Source of the DNA: DATFDN01 sp963762525
Lineage (GTDB): Bacteria; Pseudomonadota; Alphaproteobacteria; Acetobacterales; Acetobacteraceae
Length of the DNA: 64,000 nucleotides
Assembly (NCBI GenBank): GCA_963762525.1
Contig: CAVXKT010000005.1
Span: 62,001 to 126,000 of the forward strand
Reading direction: 5' to 3'
In this document: piece by piece, positions 17,857-25,175 of the stretch
Numbering within the stretch: position 1 is the first letter of the stretch
Layout: the number at the start of each line of letters is the position of its first letter
Notes under the pieces: generated by a model
Seen by the model: the letters and a program-made list of their open reading frames with translations, nothing else
What the model was told of the DNA's origin: nothing
The model's database searches: none
Position numbers and translations under genes: made by a program

Positions 17857-17927
17857 GCCGCCCCTATACCGATCAAGCGGGGTGGCGCCAACGAGACCCG
17901 GTGCCATCCCGCGCGAACGGGCATTCA

Positions 17928-18216
17928 TCACCTTCCCTGCTTTGGGCTCGCGAGTGCCACGTCTTCTTTACGGCGCAGGCGATAAGCCTCTCGTTGTGGC
18001 TTGCCCCAGTCCAACGCGATAGCGCTCTCGGGGACCGCGAGAAGGCAGCGCTCCAACAGTTTCGGGTCCCAGCGCTCGTTCCACTCGTCCCATTCCTTCT
18101 GGTCCGCGGGAAAAGGGGAACGCGACTCTATCGAAGCGCAGCATGGTGGGAACGAGATCACGTGGGTTCTTATGGTCGTGGACGGAGAACGTGGCGATGC
18201 GTTTGCGAGCCATGGG
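17928..18216 (-). CDS. Small hypothetical protein, frameshifted
   Basis: Unrecognised. Two adjacent minus-strand frames look protein-like and join into a ~96-residue product: MARKRIATFSVHDHKN... up to 'RFDRVAFPF', then 'PADQKEWDEWNERWDPKLLERCLL' to the end. The join lies at ~18115 in a AAAAGGGG run (plus strand), a classic indel site. The C-terminal half is rich in Trp, Glu, Lys and Arg. Composition is less GC-rich than the flanking genes. No function can be proposed. Confidence 0.45.
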
Positions 18217-18387
18217 CCGTCCTGTTTGGAGGTTGCTACTCCGGCGCGAGACATGTCTTTTTAGGCGAGCAGCAATCATCCTAAACCCGGCGGCAAGCAA
18301 CTACGGTTTGTATTGTTGTGTCTTCGGTCTGCCGGAACGCTCCGGCCATTGCCGCATGGCGGCTGAATCAAACGTAATGCGGCCGAC

Positions 18388-18762
18388 CTATCTGCTGCTA
18401 TGAGTGGCGGTCTTGTTTGTGATTTTCCAGACACCGTTGATCCTAAGCAGATTGTGGAAGTCGATCCATCCGCTCGATTTGTCCGAGGAACGGTCGAAAC
18501 TTAGCTGCACCGCGGCGGCATCTCCCACCTGAGTCACCGAGATGAACCGGCCCACCACGCCCCGACTAGGTGGGGCAGCCCACTCCTCAAAGTTCTCCGA
18601 GATCAGGTTCTTGTGAAGGTTGCCCTCGGCGTCGATGTAGAAGATCCAGGCATCTTCGTCGAAAGCTTCTCTGAGTTTTTCAATATCGTTGTCATTGAAT
18701 GCGTCAACGTAGAGCTGCACAACGCGCACGATTTCGTCGTAGTCATCGGTTCTTGCAGTCAC
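18388..18762 (-). CDS. Nuclear transport factor 2 (NTF2)-like protein, Lumazine_bd_2 type
   Basis: A 124-residue single-domain NTF2/SnoaL-like cone protein. The pattern 'DDYDEIVRVVQLYVDAFNDNDIEKLREAFDEDAWIFYID' followed by 'ISVTQVGDAAAVQLSFD' and 'WIDFHNLLRINGVWKITNKTATHSS' matches the putative lumazine-binding/NTF2-like family of unknown catalytic role. The start is GTG at 18762 with AAGGGAGGG just upstream; the open frame continues further but is not protein-like. It belongs to a run of small, less GC-rich single genes (18.0-19.9 kb). Confidence 0.8.
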   Translation of the reverse strand: MTARTDDYDEIVRVVQLYVDAFNDNDIEKLREAFDEDAWIFYIDAEGNLHKNLISENFEEWAAPPSRGVVGRFISVTQVGDAAAVQLSFDRSSDKSSGWIDFHNLLRINGVWKITNKTATHSSR

Positions 18763-18934
18763 GTCGCCCTCCCTTTGCTTAAGCCCCTGCAATTCAGGCC
18801 ATCCCATCCGATTAGCTACGATAAATCCCCCTTGGGAGTTCTTCAAGCAGCCTGGGCGCATAAGTCAAGATTTTTGAAACAGCGTCCTTGCGAGTTCGCA
18901 GTCTGAATTGAGCACCACCAGCCGGAACGTTGCC

Positions 18935-19249
18935 TTACAACCATGTGACTATCGGCTCGTCCCTCTCGACGACGAAGTGCGCGAGTGCGCGCCCTGGCTT
19001 GCTGCCGACAATCTGCACGCTGTGCGGGACTCCGGCAGGGACCTCGAACCAGTCACCGGGCTTTAAGGCTTGGTCGGGTCGCCCGTCCACCGACAATGTG
19101 GCTTCGCCATCCAGGATATAGGTCATTTCCAAACCCGGGTGCATGTGCCGTGGCGCACCGCCGGCATTCTCGATCAGCACCAGAACGCTCGCATACCCGT
19201 CGGGAAATTCAGCGCGGTGCAAGGTGGTGAGAGTCGGCAGCGCCGGCAT
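18935..19249 (-). CDS. Cupin domain-containing protein
   Basis: A 104-residue single cupin barrel. Cupin motif 1 is 'GGAPRHMHPGLEMTYILDG' (H-x-H ... E ... G), and motif 2 is 'PGDWFEVPAGVPHSVQIVG' (P-G-x4-P-x-G-x2-H). All four likely metal ligands (two His, Glu, His) are present. Such small cupins can be dioxygenases, isomerases or sensors; the sequence does not say which. Standalone gene. Confidence 0.88.
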   Translation of the reverse strand: MPALPTLTTLHRAEFPDGYASVLVLIENAGGAPRHMHPGLEMTYILDGEATLSVDGRPDQALKPGDWFEVPAGVPHSVQIVGSKPGRALAHFVVERDEPIVTWL

Positions 19250-19415
19250 GATGGTTCTCCTTCGCGATTTATAGCATTGTTATGGCGGCGAATTCTGCGG
19301 CGCAGTGCATTTCCTGATCCATCGGAGCATGCCGTTGGGCGCATTTGCAATCCGAGCATAACTCAAGAAGATTTATGCTCGGCCTTCACCGTGTCGTGGA
19401 AAGCTGGAACCAGCT

Positions 19416-19866
19416 TTAGTCGCTAACGTCGTCCCGGCCTTCGATGGCCATCAGAGTAGCCGTCAGGAATGCAACGAGCTTCTCTTGTCCGCCTTTGATG
19501 GCGAACACCTCCGTCTGAGCGAGCATGAGCGTTCGGCCTGCTTTCACCACCTTGCCACGAGCAAGGATGCAATCGCCGCCAGCAGGTGCAACGAGGTTGA
19601 TCTTGAATTCGGTCGTCAACACACCCCGGTCCGGTGGCATTAGGCTGAGAGCGGCATACCCTGCTGCCGTGTCGGCTATGGTGCTCACCGCGCCTGCATG
19701 CACGAAACCGTGCTGCTGCGAAATTGCCGGGGCGGGGCTGATCGCCATCTCAACAAGGCCGGGAGCGACGTTGACGAGTGACGCCCCCAGAGTGCTCATC
19801 AATCCCTGCTTGGCGAGCTCGTCCGGATGCGCTTCACAAAACCCGCATCATCGAGATCGCTTGTCA
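19416..19866 (-). CDS. PaaI-family hotdog thioesterase, frameshifted near the N-terminus
   Basis: A small acyl-CoA thioesterase of the hotdog fold. The main frame contains 'GLVEMAISPAPAISQQHGFVHAGAVSTIADTAAGYAALSL' with the HGG-like catalytic region and 'GVLTTEFKINLVAPAGGDCILARGKVVKAGRTL', characteristic of PaaI/YdiI-type proteins. The expected N-terminus, beginning with GTG at 19866 (MTSDLDDAGFVKRIRTS), is in another frame. Inserting one base near 19816 joins it to 'AKQGLMSTLGASLV'. If no frameshift exists, translation could begin at the in-frame ATG near 19802. Confidence 0.83.
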
Positions 19867-20238
19867 CGCCTTACCCCTCCGACAAGAGGACCTCTGTTAG
19901 GCGACGTTGGCAGTGGGATCGAGACCGGGCGGAGCGCTGCGCAAAAAATCAAAGTTTTGGCAATCTCAGTACCCGTTCTGCGGTCATCGGGTAGCCGGCG
20001 GTCGTCCCGAACTCGCCAACTGGCGGCCCATCGTCCACATGATCGCGGCCTTAGAGTGCGCCGAGCATGCCTCGACTGACCCGCAAAATCTCGCCTCCGG
20101 CACGAGGTTTTGCTTCCTTTCCATTCGCCGGTTCGGAGCGCAGCGCCGTTGGGCGCCCGGGAAACAGTGCCCGCGCTGCAAGCCGGTTGCCGCGCGGCCG
20201 TTTCGGCGCCATATTGTGCACCTGCGAACGAGGTGAGC
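19867..20238. other. Intergenic region, nothing recognised
   Basis: About 370 bases between the divergent thioesterase and MBL-hydrolase genes. No coding-like frame, RNA gene or repeat family could be identified on either strand. It should contain both promoters. Confidence 0.4.
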
Positions 20239-21074
20239 ATGGCCTTCCTGACCGAGCCCGAGCCCGAGCGGGGGGCCGTTCTTCCGGTATTGCCCGGCAT
20301 CACCCGCGTCGTTGCCGACAATCCCGGGCCGATGACCTATTACGGAACAAACACCTACCTGATCGAGACCGCACACGGCCTGGTGGTTCTCGACCCGGGC
20401 CGGCGAACGATCCCCGGCATGTGGAGGCGGTGCTGCGCGCCGCCGGCGGCAAGATCGACCTGATCCTGCTCTCGCACACTCATCATGACCATCTCGGCGC
20501 CTTGGCGGCGCTGCAACAGGCGAGCGGGGCGACGACCGTCGGTTTTCGCTCCCCGGCCGACGCGGCTTTCTCGCCCGACATCGAACTCGACGACCGCGCC
20601 GGGATCGCCGGGATGGAGGTGCTGCACACCCCGGGCCACGCCTCCGATCATCTCTGTTTCGGAATGCGCGGGGGCGACGGCTCGGCCATCCTGTTCAGCG
20701 CCGATCACGTGATGGCGTGGAATTCCTCGGTGGTCAGCCCGCCCGATGGCGACATGCGCGCCTATCTCGCGAGCCTTCGGCGCGTGCTGGACCGCGACGA
20801 CGCGGTATTCCTGCCGGGCCATGGCCCCGCGCTTCCCGAACCGAAGCGCCTTACGCGCGCGCTGCTGTTCCATCGCATGGAGCGCGAGCGCGCCATCCAG
20901 GCGGCTCTCGCCAAGGGACCGGCGAGCACGGTGGCGCTTCGCGATCGGCTTTATTCACAGCTCAACGAACGCCTGCTGCGCGCCGCCGAACGCAACGTGC
21001 TCGCGCATTTGCTGAAGCTGGAGGCCGAGGGCAAGGTGGCGCGCGAGGGCGAGGCCTGGACGGCTGCGGCCTGA
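20239..21074 (+). CDS. MBL-fold metallo-hydrolase (LACTB2-like), interrupted by a one-base frameshift
   Basis: A metallo-beta-lactamase-fold hydrolase. The N-terminus from ATG 20239 (MAFLTEPEPERG) reads 'NPGPMTYYGTNTYLIE..GLVVLDPG', and after a one-base deletion at ~20400 it continues in another frame as 'NDPRHVEAVLRAAGGKIDLILLSHTHHDHLGAL', carrying the H-x-H-x-D-H zinc motif. Further metal ligands are in 'VLHTPGHASDHL', 'LFSADHVM' and 'VFLPGHGP'. The C-terminal ~80 residues form a winged-helix-like tail ('LLRAAERNVLAHLLKLEAEGKV'), as in LACTB2/RNase-like members. Substrate unknown. Confidence 0.86.
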
Positions 21075-21263
21075 GGGCCCCTACGGTCAAAACACGGCGG
21101 TGAGTTCTTACCACTAACGAACGAGAGAACGCCGCCGGCCTTTCCGGTATTGGAAAATCGGCCTCCTCAAAGGGGTAGAGTATGCTTATGCAGACCCGAG
21201 CAGCGGCTTGCATGGCGACATATGTTGCAATACCATAAGGAAAGCAACAAGAGATACCCGTCC

Positions 21264-21506
21264 ATGTTCCGGCTTCTCGTCGGCCTCGCGGTGCTCCCGC
21301 AGGCGCTGCGAACGCTCCATGTCATCAACTTGGTGATCGTGCTCACGCTGATCATGATCGCGGTGATATTCATCAACGTCTTAACCCCTCTCGGTGCGTT
21401 CGTGCTGCTCGTTCTCGGCCTCTGCGCCGTCTTTGCGCGACGCTATCCGCAGGAGGATTACGGCCGGCGATCGGAGTTTCATTCGCCGTCCGACGGGCAC
21501 CGGTGA
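21264..21506 (+). CDS. Small predicted membrane protein
   Basis: A possible 80-residue protein with two predicted membrane segments (LHVINLVIVLTLIMIAVIFI and PLGAFVLLVLGLCAVF) and a charged C-terminal tail (RRYPQEDYGRRSEF). The start is taken at ATG 21264 with GGAAAG about 20 bases upstream, which is weak support. The segment before it is AT-rich compared with the rest of the window. No family recognised; it could be spurious. Confidence 0.35.
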   Translation: MFRLLVGLAVLPQALRTLHVINLVIVLTLIMIAVIFINVLTPLGAFVLLVLGLCAVFARRYPQEDYGRRSEFHSPSDGHR

Positions 21507-21537
21507 GTGCCCTTATCCTTTTCGGCGGAACGGGAGC

Positions 21538-22767
21538 TTATTCGGCCGCGATGAACTGCGAGCAGGCGATCGGCTGAAAGTCCACGCGCCGATCCAGCAC
21601 GTCGGTCGCATCATCGCGGCCGCTGCCGACGATCGGATCGCGCGCGCCATTCCCCTCGATCTCGATCCGGCCATGCAGTGCGGGGCTGAGGCGAACGAGA
21701 TCGCGCTCGATGCTGCGGGCGCGGGCGAGCGAGAGCCGATCATTCAACACCGCCGGGCCGGTCGGGCTGGCATTGCCGATGACGCGGAGACAGCCACGGT
21801 CCGCCGCGGTCCGCTGCGCGATTTCCTGCAGCCACATCGGATAGGGCCCGCTGATCGCCGGGTCCGGCCAGAAGGCGGTGGAGCCGGGGAGGAACAGAAA
21901 CTTCACCGCCAGGCGCTGATGTGCGAGGCCGTAATCGACCAGCCGGCCGAACACCAGCGCCGCCTGTTGGCGGTGTCCGAGCGCCCAGTTGGCGAGATAG
22001 AGGCCATTGTAGAGACGCACGTTCTGCGCGCCTTCCGGCAGGTCCGCCGCCTCGCGGTAGAGGTCGAGCGCCGGCGAATACCTTCCTTGATCGTAGTCGC
22101 GACCCGCGTCGGCCAGCAGCGCTTCGGTGCGTAGATTTTGCAGATAGGCGGGGTCGATCGGATCTCCCGGACGCGCCGACGACGTTCGTAGATACGCCGC
22201 GACACTCGGGTCCGGCAGCCAAACCGGGCTGTCGCGATAGAACGGTGTCGGCCTCAGGTCTACCTCGTCCGGGCGCACCCAGACGCTTTCGGCGGCGGCA
22301 ATTCGGCCGGTGGCCAGATCGGCCAGCACACCGTAGACGCGGTAGGCGCCGGGATGCCCGGGTGCGGGTTCGGTGCTGCCGGCGGCGACGACCGGGGTGA
22401 CGGCGCCGAGGAGCACCAGCGGCCGCTGCGCGAGGCTGGCGGTCGTGAAGGGCAGCAACTCAAGCTGGGGAAAATGCCGAGGCGCCAGGCTCTCGATCTC
22501 GGCCTGCATGAAGCGGGTGGTCTCGATTTGATTGCCGGTGGTGGCGTCGATCCAGGGATCGATGGTGATCTTGTAGCGCCCCGAAGCAGGCGGTCGGGGC
22601 AATCGGGCGTGCGTGACCATGGCGGTGGCGAGTTCCGCTATGCCTTGGCGCAACGGCACCGCCCCGGACCGGGACTCGACGGACGGCGACGGTTTCGGGG
22701 CGGCGCAGCCCGCCAGCACCGAAAGGCAAAGCAGCACGGACGCCACACCGCCATGCCGCCTAGCCAT
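21538..22767 (-). CDS. Predicted outer-membrane lipoprotein with FlgO-like and OmpA-like regions
   Basis: A 409-residue secreted protein. MARRHGGVASVLLCLSVLAGC is a lipoprotein signal with lipobox LAGC. Residues ~35-150 resemble a FlgO/CsgG-like domain ('ELATAMVTHARLP..GRYKITIDPWIDATTGNQ'), the middle resembles tetratricopeptide-like helices ('YDQGRYSPALDLYREAADLPEGAQ'), and the last ~100 residues look like an OmpA peptidoglycan-binding fold ('VIGNASPTGPAVLNDRLSLARARSIERDLV' ... 'ATDVLDRRVDFQPI'). It may link the outer membrane to the cell wall. Its ATG lies inside the upstream gene (8-base overlap), so both are one operon. Function unproven. Confidence 0.7.
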   Translation of the reverse strand: MARRHGGVASVLLCLSVLAGCAAPKPSPSVESRSGAVPLRQGIAELATAMVTHARLPRPPASGRYKITIDPWIDATTGNQIETTRFMQAEIESLAPRHFPQLELLPFTTASLAQRPLVLLGAVTPVVAAGSTEPAPGHPGAYRVYGVLADLATGRIAAAESVWVRPDEVDLRPTPFYRDSPVWLPDPSVAAYLRTSSARPGDPIDPAYLQNLRTEALLADAGRDYDQGRYSPALDLYREAADLPEGAQNVRLYNGLYLANWALGHRQQAALVFGRLVDYGLAHQRLAVKFLFLPGSTAFWPDPAISGPYPMWLQEIAQRTAADRGCLRVIGNASPTGPAVLNDRLSLARARSIERDLVRLSPALHGRIEIEGNGARDPIVGSGRDDATDVLDRRVDFQPIACSQFIAAE

Positions 22768-23452
22768 GCGTGCAGCCTCGGCGGAGATAGCTGCGTTCAG
22801 CATCGGTCGGTTCCTCTCCAACCTCCACCTTGATGACGATGGCTCGGCATTCCGCGCCCGTCGCCCGGGCGGGGTCGCGTTCGATCGCGGGGGCCTGCGC
22901 GCGCGACGATCGCAGCGGCGGAAGCCCGCTCTTAGGCGGACGGGAGCCGGTGACCACGACAAGCGACCCGGAGCCCAATTTTTGCAGACGGCTCGCGGCC
23001 TGCCGATCACCCAGCGCCATCGCCTTGAGGTACCAGCTTGCGGCCAGGTCCGGATCGGCGGTGACATCGCGCAGCCCTAGCTCTGCCAGCGCAGCCGGAT
23101 CGAAGGTCTTGCCCATTGCCGTCGCCCCCTCGGCGCTGCCGGCGCGGGCCGCCCGAGCATAGAGGAGCCGCGCAGCCGAGATGTCACCGCGCCGTTCCAT
23201 CGCATCGCCCCGCCGCAGCACGAGGGCAATGAGATCGGGCGGCAGATCGTGCCCGCCAAGGCGCGTGGCGGCCCCGGATGCGGCCGGGTCCGATGGCTGC
23301 GTGGCCGGGTTGGTCGCTCCGACCGGGACGACGGTTTGCGGGGTGTCTTGCCCGGCCCGGCCCGGATGGGGGTTGAGCGTCAGTCCCAAGCTTATCAAGA
23401 CCAGCAGTCCGGCCAGCGGAATCCGCCGCCCCACGTTCGATCCCTGCGACAT
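22760..23452 (-). CDS. Membrane-anchored protein with Sel1-like repeats
   Basis: About 230 residues. The ATG at 23452 gives MSQGSNVGRRIPLAGLLVLISLGLTL, a signal or anchor segment. After a Pro/Thr-rich linker, two or three helical repeats follow ('AARLLYARAARAGSAEGATAMGKTFDPA' and 'AASWYLKAMALGDRQAASRLQKLG'), which fit Sel1-like/TPR repeats. It overlaps the following OmpA-like lipoprotein gene and probably acts with it at the envelope. The longer upstream frame is discarded because it puts 38 non-conserved residues before a clear signal sequence. Confidence 0.65.
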   Translation of the reverse strand: MSQGSNVGRRIPLAGLLVLISLGLTLNPHPGRAGQDTPQTVVPVGATNPATQPSDPAASGAATRLGGHDLPPDLIALVLRRGDAMERRGDISAARLLYARAARAGSAEGATAMGKTFDPAALAELGLRDVTADPDLAASWYLKAMALGDRQAASRLQKLGSGSLVVVTGSRPPKSGLPPLRSSRAQAPAIERDPARATGAECRAIVIKVEVGEEPTDAERSYLRRGCTHG

Positions 23453-23679
23453 ACGCACCCCGATCTTCAGCAGCCCCGACCGATCGTATCGATTTAGGTG
23501 AACGCCCCTCGGCAAACCCAGGATTCGCCATGATTGTCTCATAAATGTGTTCTGACCGGCGATCAACCCGAACCCGCGGAACGAAGCAGGCCCCCTCGCC
23601 GCGGCCGAGCCGATCCCGGTATCGCTGCGGACGCTAGCGACGTAAGACGCCCGAACATGCCTATCAGCAGGAGAATGCC

Positions 23680-24879
23680 GTGACCATTCCGGTCTCCGCC
23701 GTCGATCCCTTCTCGGCTGCGTTCTTCGAAAGCCCCTTCGCGGCGCACGCCGAACTGCGCGACGCCGGGCCGGTGGTGCGGCTGGCGCGTTACGACGTGC
23801 TCGCCGTGGCCCGCCATGAGCAGGTGCAGGCGGTGCTGAACGATTGGCGGACCTTCTCCTCGGCGCGCGGCGTCGGCTTGGCGGATTTCGCGCGCGAAAA
23901 GCCGTGGCGGCTGCCGAGCCTGGTGCTGGAAACCGATCCGCCGCTGCACGATCGCACGCGCAAGGTGCTCGATCGGGTGCTGTCGCCTTCGGCGATGCGC
24001 CGGCTGCGGACCGATTTCGCCGCCGCCGCCGAGAAGCTGATCGACGAACTGCTGGCGCGCGAGAGCTTCGATGCCATCCCCGATCTGGCCGAGGCCTACC
24101 CGCTGACCGTATTTCCGGACGCGGTCGGGATGCCGCGCGAAAACCGCCGGTTCCTGCTGCCCTACGGCAACATGGTGTTCAACTCCTTCGGACCTCGGAA
24201 TGATTACTTCGCCGAGGCGGTGAAGGACGCCGAACCGGTCGTCGCTTGGGTGCAGGCGCAAAGCCAGCGCGCCGCACTGGCCCCGGAGGGTTTCGGGGCG
24301 GCGATCCATGCGGCCGCCGATGCCGGGGAACTCTCGGCCGAGGAGGCGCCGCTGGTGGTGCGTTCCGTGCTGACGGCCGGCGTCGATACCACCGTGAGCG
24401 GGCTGGGCGCGGCGCTCTATTGCCTGGCGCGCTTCCCCGACCAGTTCGCACGACTGCGCGCCGATCCCGCACTCGCACGGCCCGCCTTCGAGGAGGCGGT
24501 GCGGTACGAAAGCCCGGTCCAGACCTTCTTTCGCACCAGCACGCGCGAGACCGAGATCGCCGGTGTTCCGGTGGCCCGGGACGAGAAGGTTCTGATGTTC
24601 CTCGGCGCCGCCAATCGCGATCCGCGCCGTTGGGAGAACCCGGACGGTTACGACATCACTCGCCGCAACGCCGCCCATGTCGGTTTCGGGTCCGGCATCC
24701 ACGCCTGCGTCGGCCAGGTATTGGCGCGGCTGGAGGGCGAGGTGGTTCTGAGCGCGCTGGCGCGGCGGGCGGCGTCGATCGAGATCACCGGCGAGGTGCG
24801 GCGGCGCTACAACAATACGCTGCGGGGGCTCGCGAGCTTGCCGGTGCGGCTCCGCGCCGGGACGCCGGGTGAGGGCTAG
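23680..24879 (+). CDS. Cytochrome P450, CYP199A-like
   Basis: A 399-residue soluble bacterial P450. The haem ligand is Cys343 in FGSGIHACVGQ, the helix K ExxR is E272/R275, and the helix I oxygen-activation motif is A233-G-V-D-T-T238. Long similarity to CYP199A enzymes of Rhodopseudomonas is visible from memory (GVGLADFAREKPWR; PSLVLETDPPLHDRTR; YPLTVFPDAVG; TFFRTSTRETEI; CVGQVLARLEGEVVLSALARR). CYP199A2/A4 O-demethylate 4-methoxybenzoate-type aromatic acids, so a para-substituted benzoate is the likely substrate class. No ferredoxin or ferredoxin reductase is adjacent. Start ATG 23680. Confidence 0.92.
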   Translation: MTIPVSAVDPFSAAFFESPFAAHAELRDAGPVVRLARYDVLAVARHEQVQAVLNDWRTFSSARGVGLADFAREKPWRLPSLVLETDPPLHDRTRKVLDRVLSPSAMRRLRTDFAAAAEKLIDELLARESFDAIPDLAEAYPLTVFPDAVGMPRENRRFLLPYGNMVFNSFGPRNDYFAEAVKDAEPVVAWVQAQSQRAALAPEGFGAAIHAAADAGELSAEEAPLVVRSVLTAGVDTTVSGLGAALYCLARFPDQFARLRADPALARPAFEEAVRYESPVQTFFRTSTRETEIAGVPVARDEKVLMFLGAANRDPRRWENPDGYDITRRNAAHVGFGSGIHACVGQVLARLEGEVVLSALARRAASIEITGEVRRRYNNTLRGLASLPVRLRAGTPGEG

Positions 24880-24916
24880 GCGGTCTTCCTGCTTTACCCA
24901 AACCGGCCTCTTTTTT

Positions 24917-24996
24917 CGTCATTGCCGGGCTTGACCCGGCAACCCGGAGCAACGGGCGGCGTGCGATCGCTCGCCGGATCAAGTCCGGCGATGACG
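24917..24996. repeat. Palindromic intergenic repeat of a different type
   Basis: An 80-base imperfect inverted repeat: the left arm CGTCATTGCCGGGCTTGACC and the right arm ending GGATCAAGTCCGGCGATGACG mirror each other around a ~25-base centre. Sequences of this style (RPE-like, 'cgtcattgccgggcttgacccgg') are scattered in many alphaproteobacterial genomes. It follows the P450 stop and may act as a hairpin terminator. The remaining ~180 bases up to 25175 hold nothing recognised. Confidence 0.75.
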
Positions 24997-25175
24997 GGTT
25001 GCGGGCGGGCGCGGGTGCGGCGAGGAGAGCGGCGCAGTGAGACCGCTCTAATTTCCACCACGTCCTCGGACGCTACCCGGGAGGTTTGTGACCTCCCAGC
25101 TTTGATGACCCGGCTGTCCTCTCGTTCGCGAGTGTCCCACTCTGTCGCAGGGCCGCGCAAACTCAACGCTCTTCG

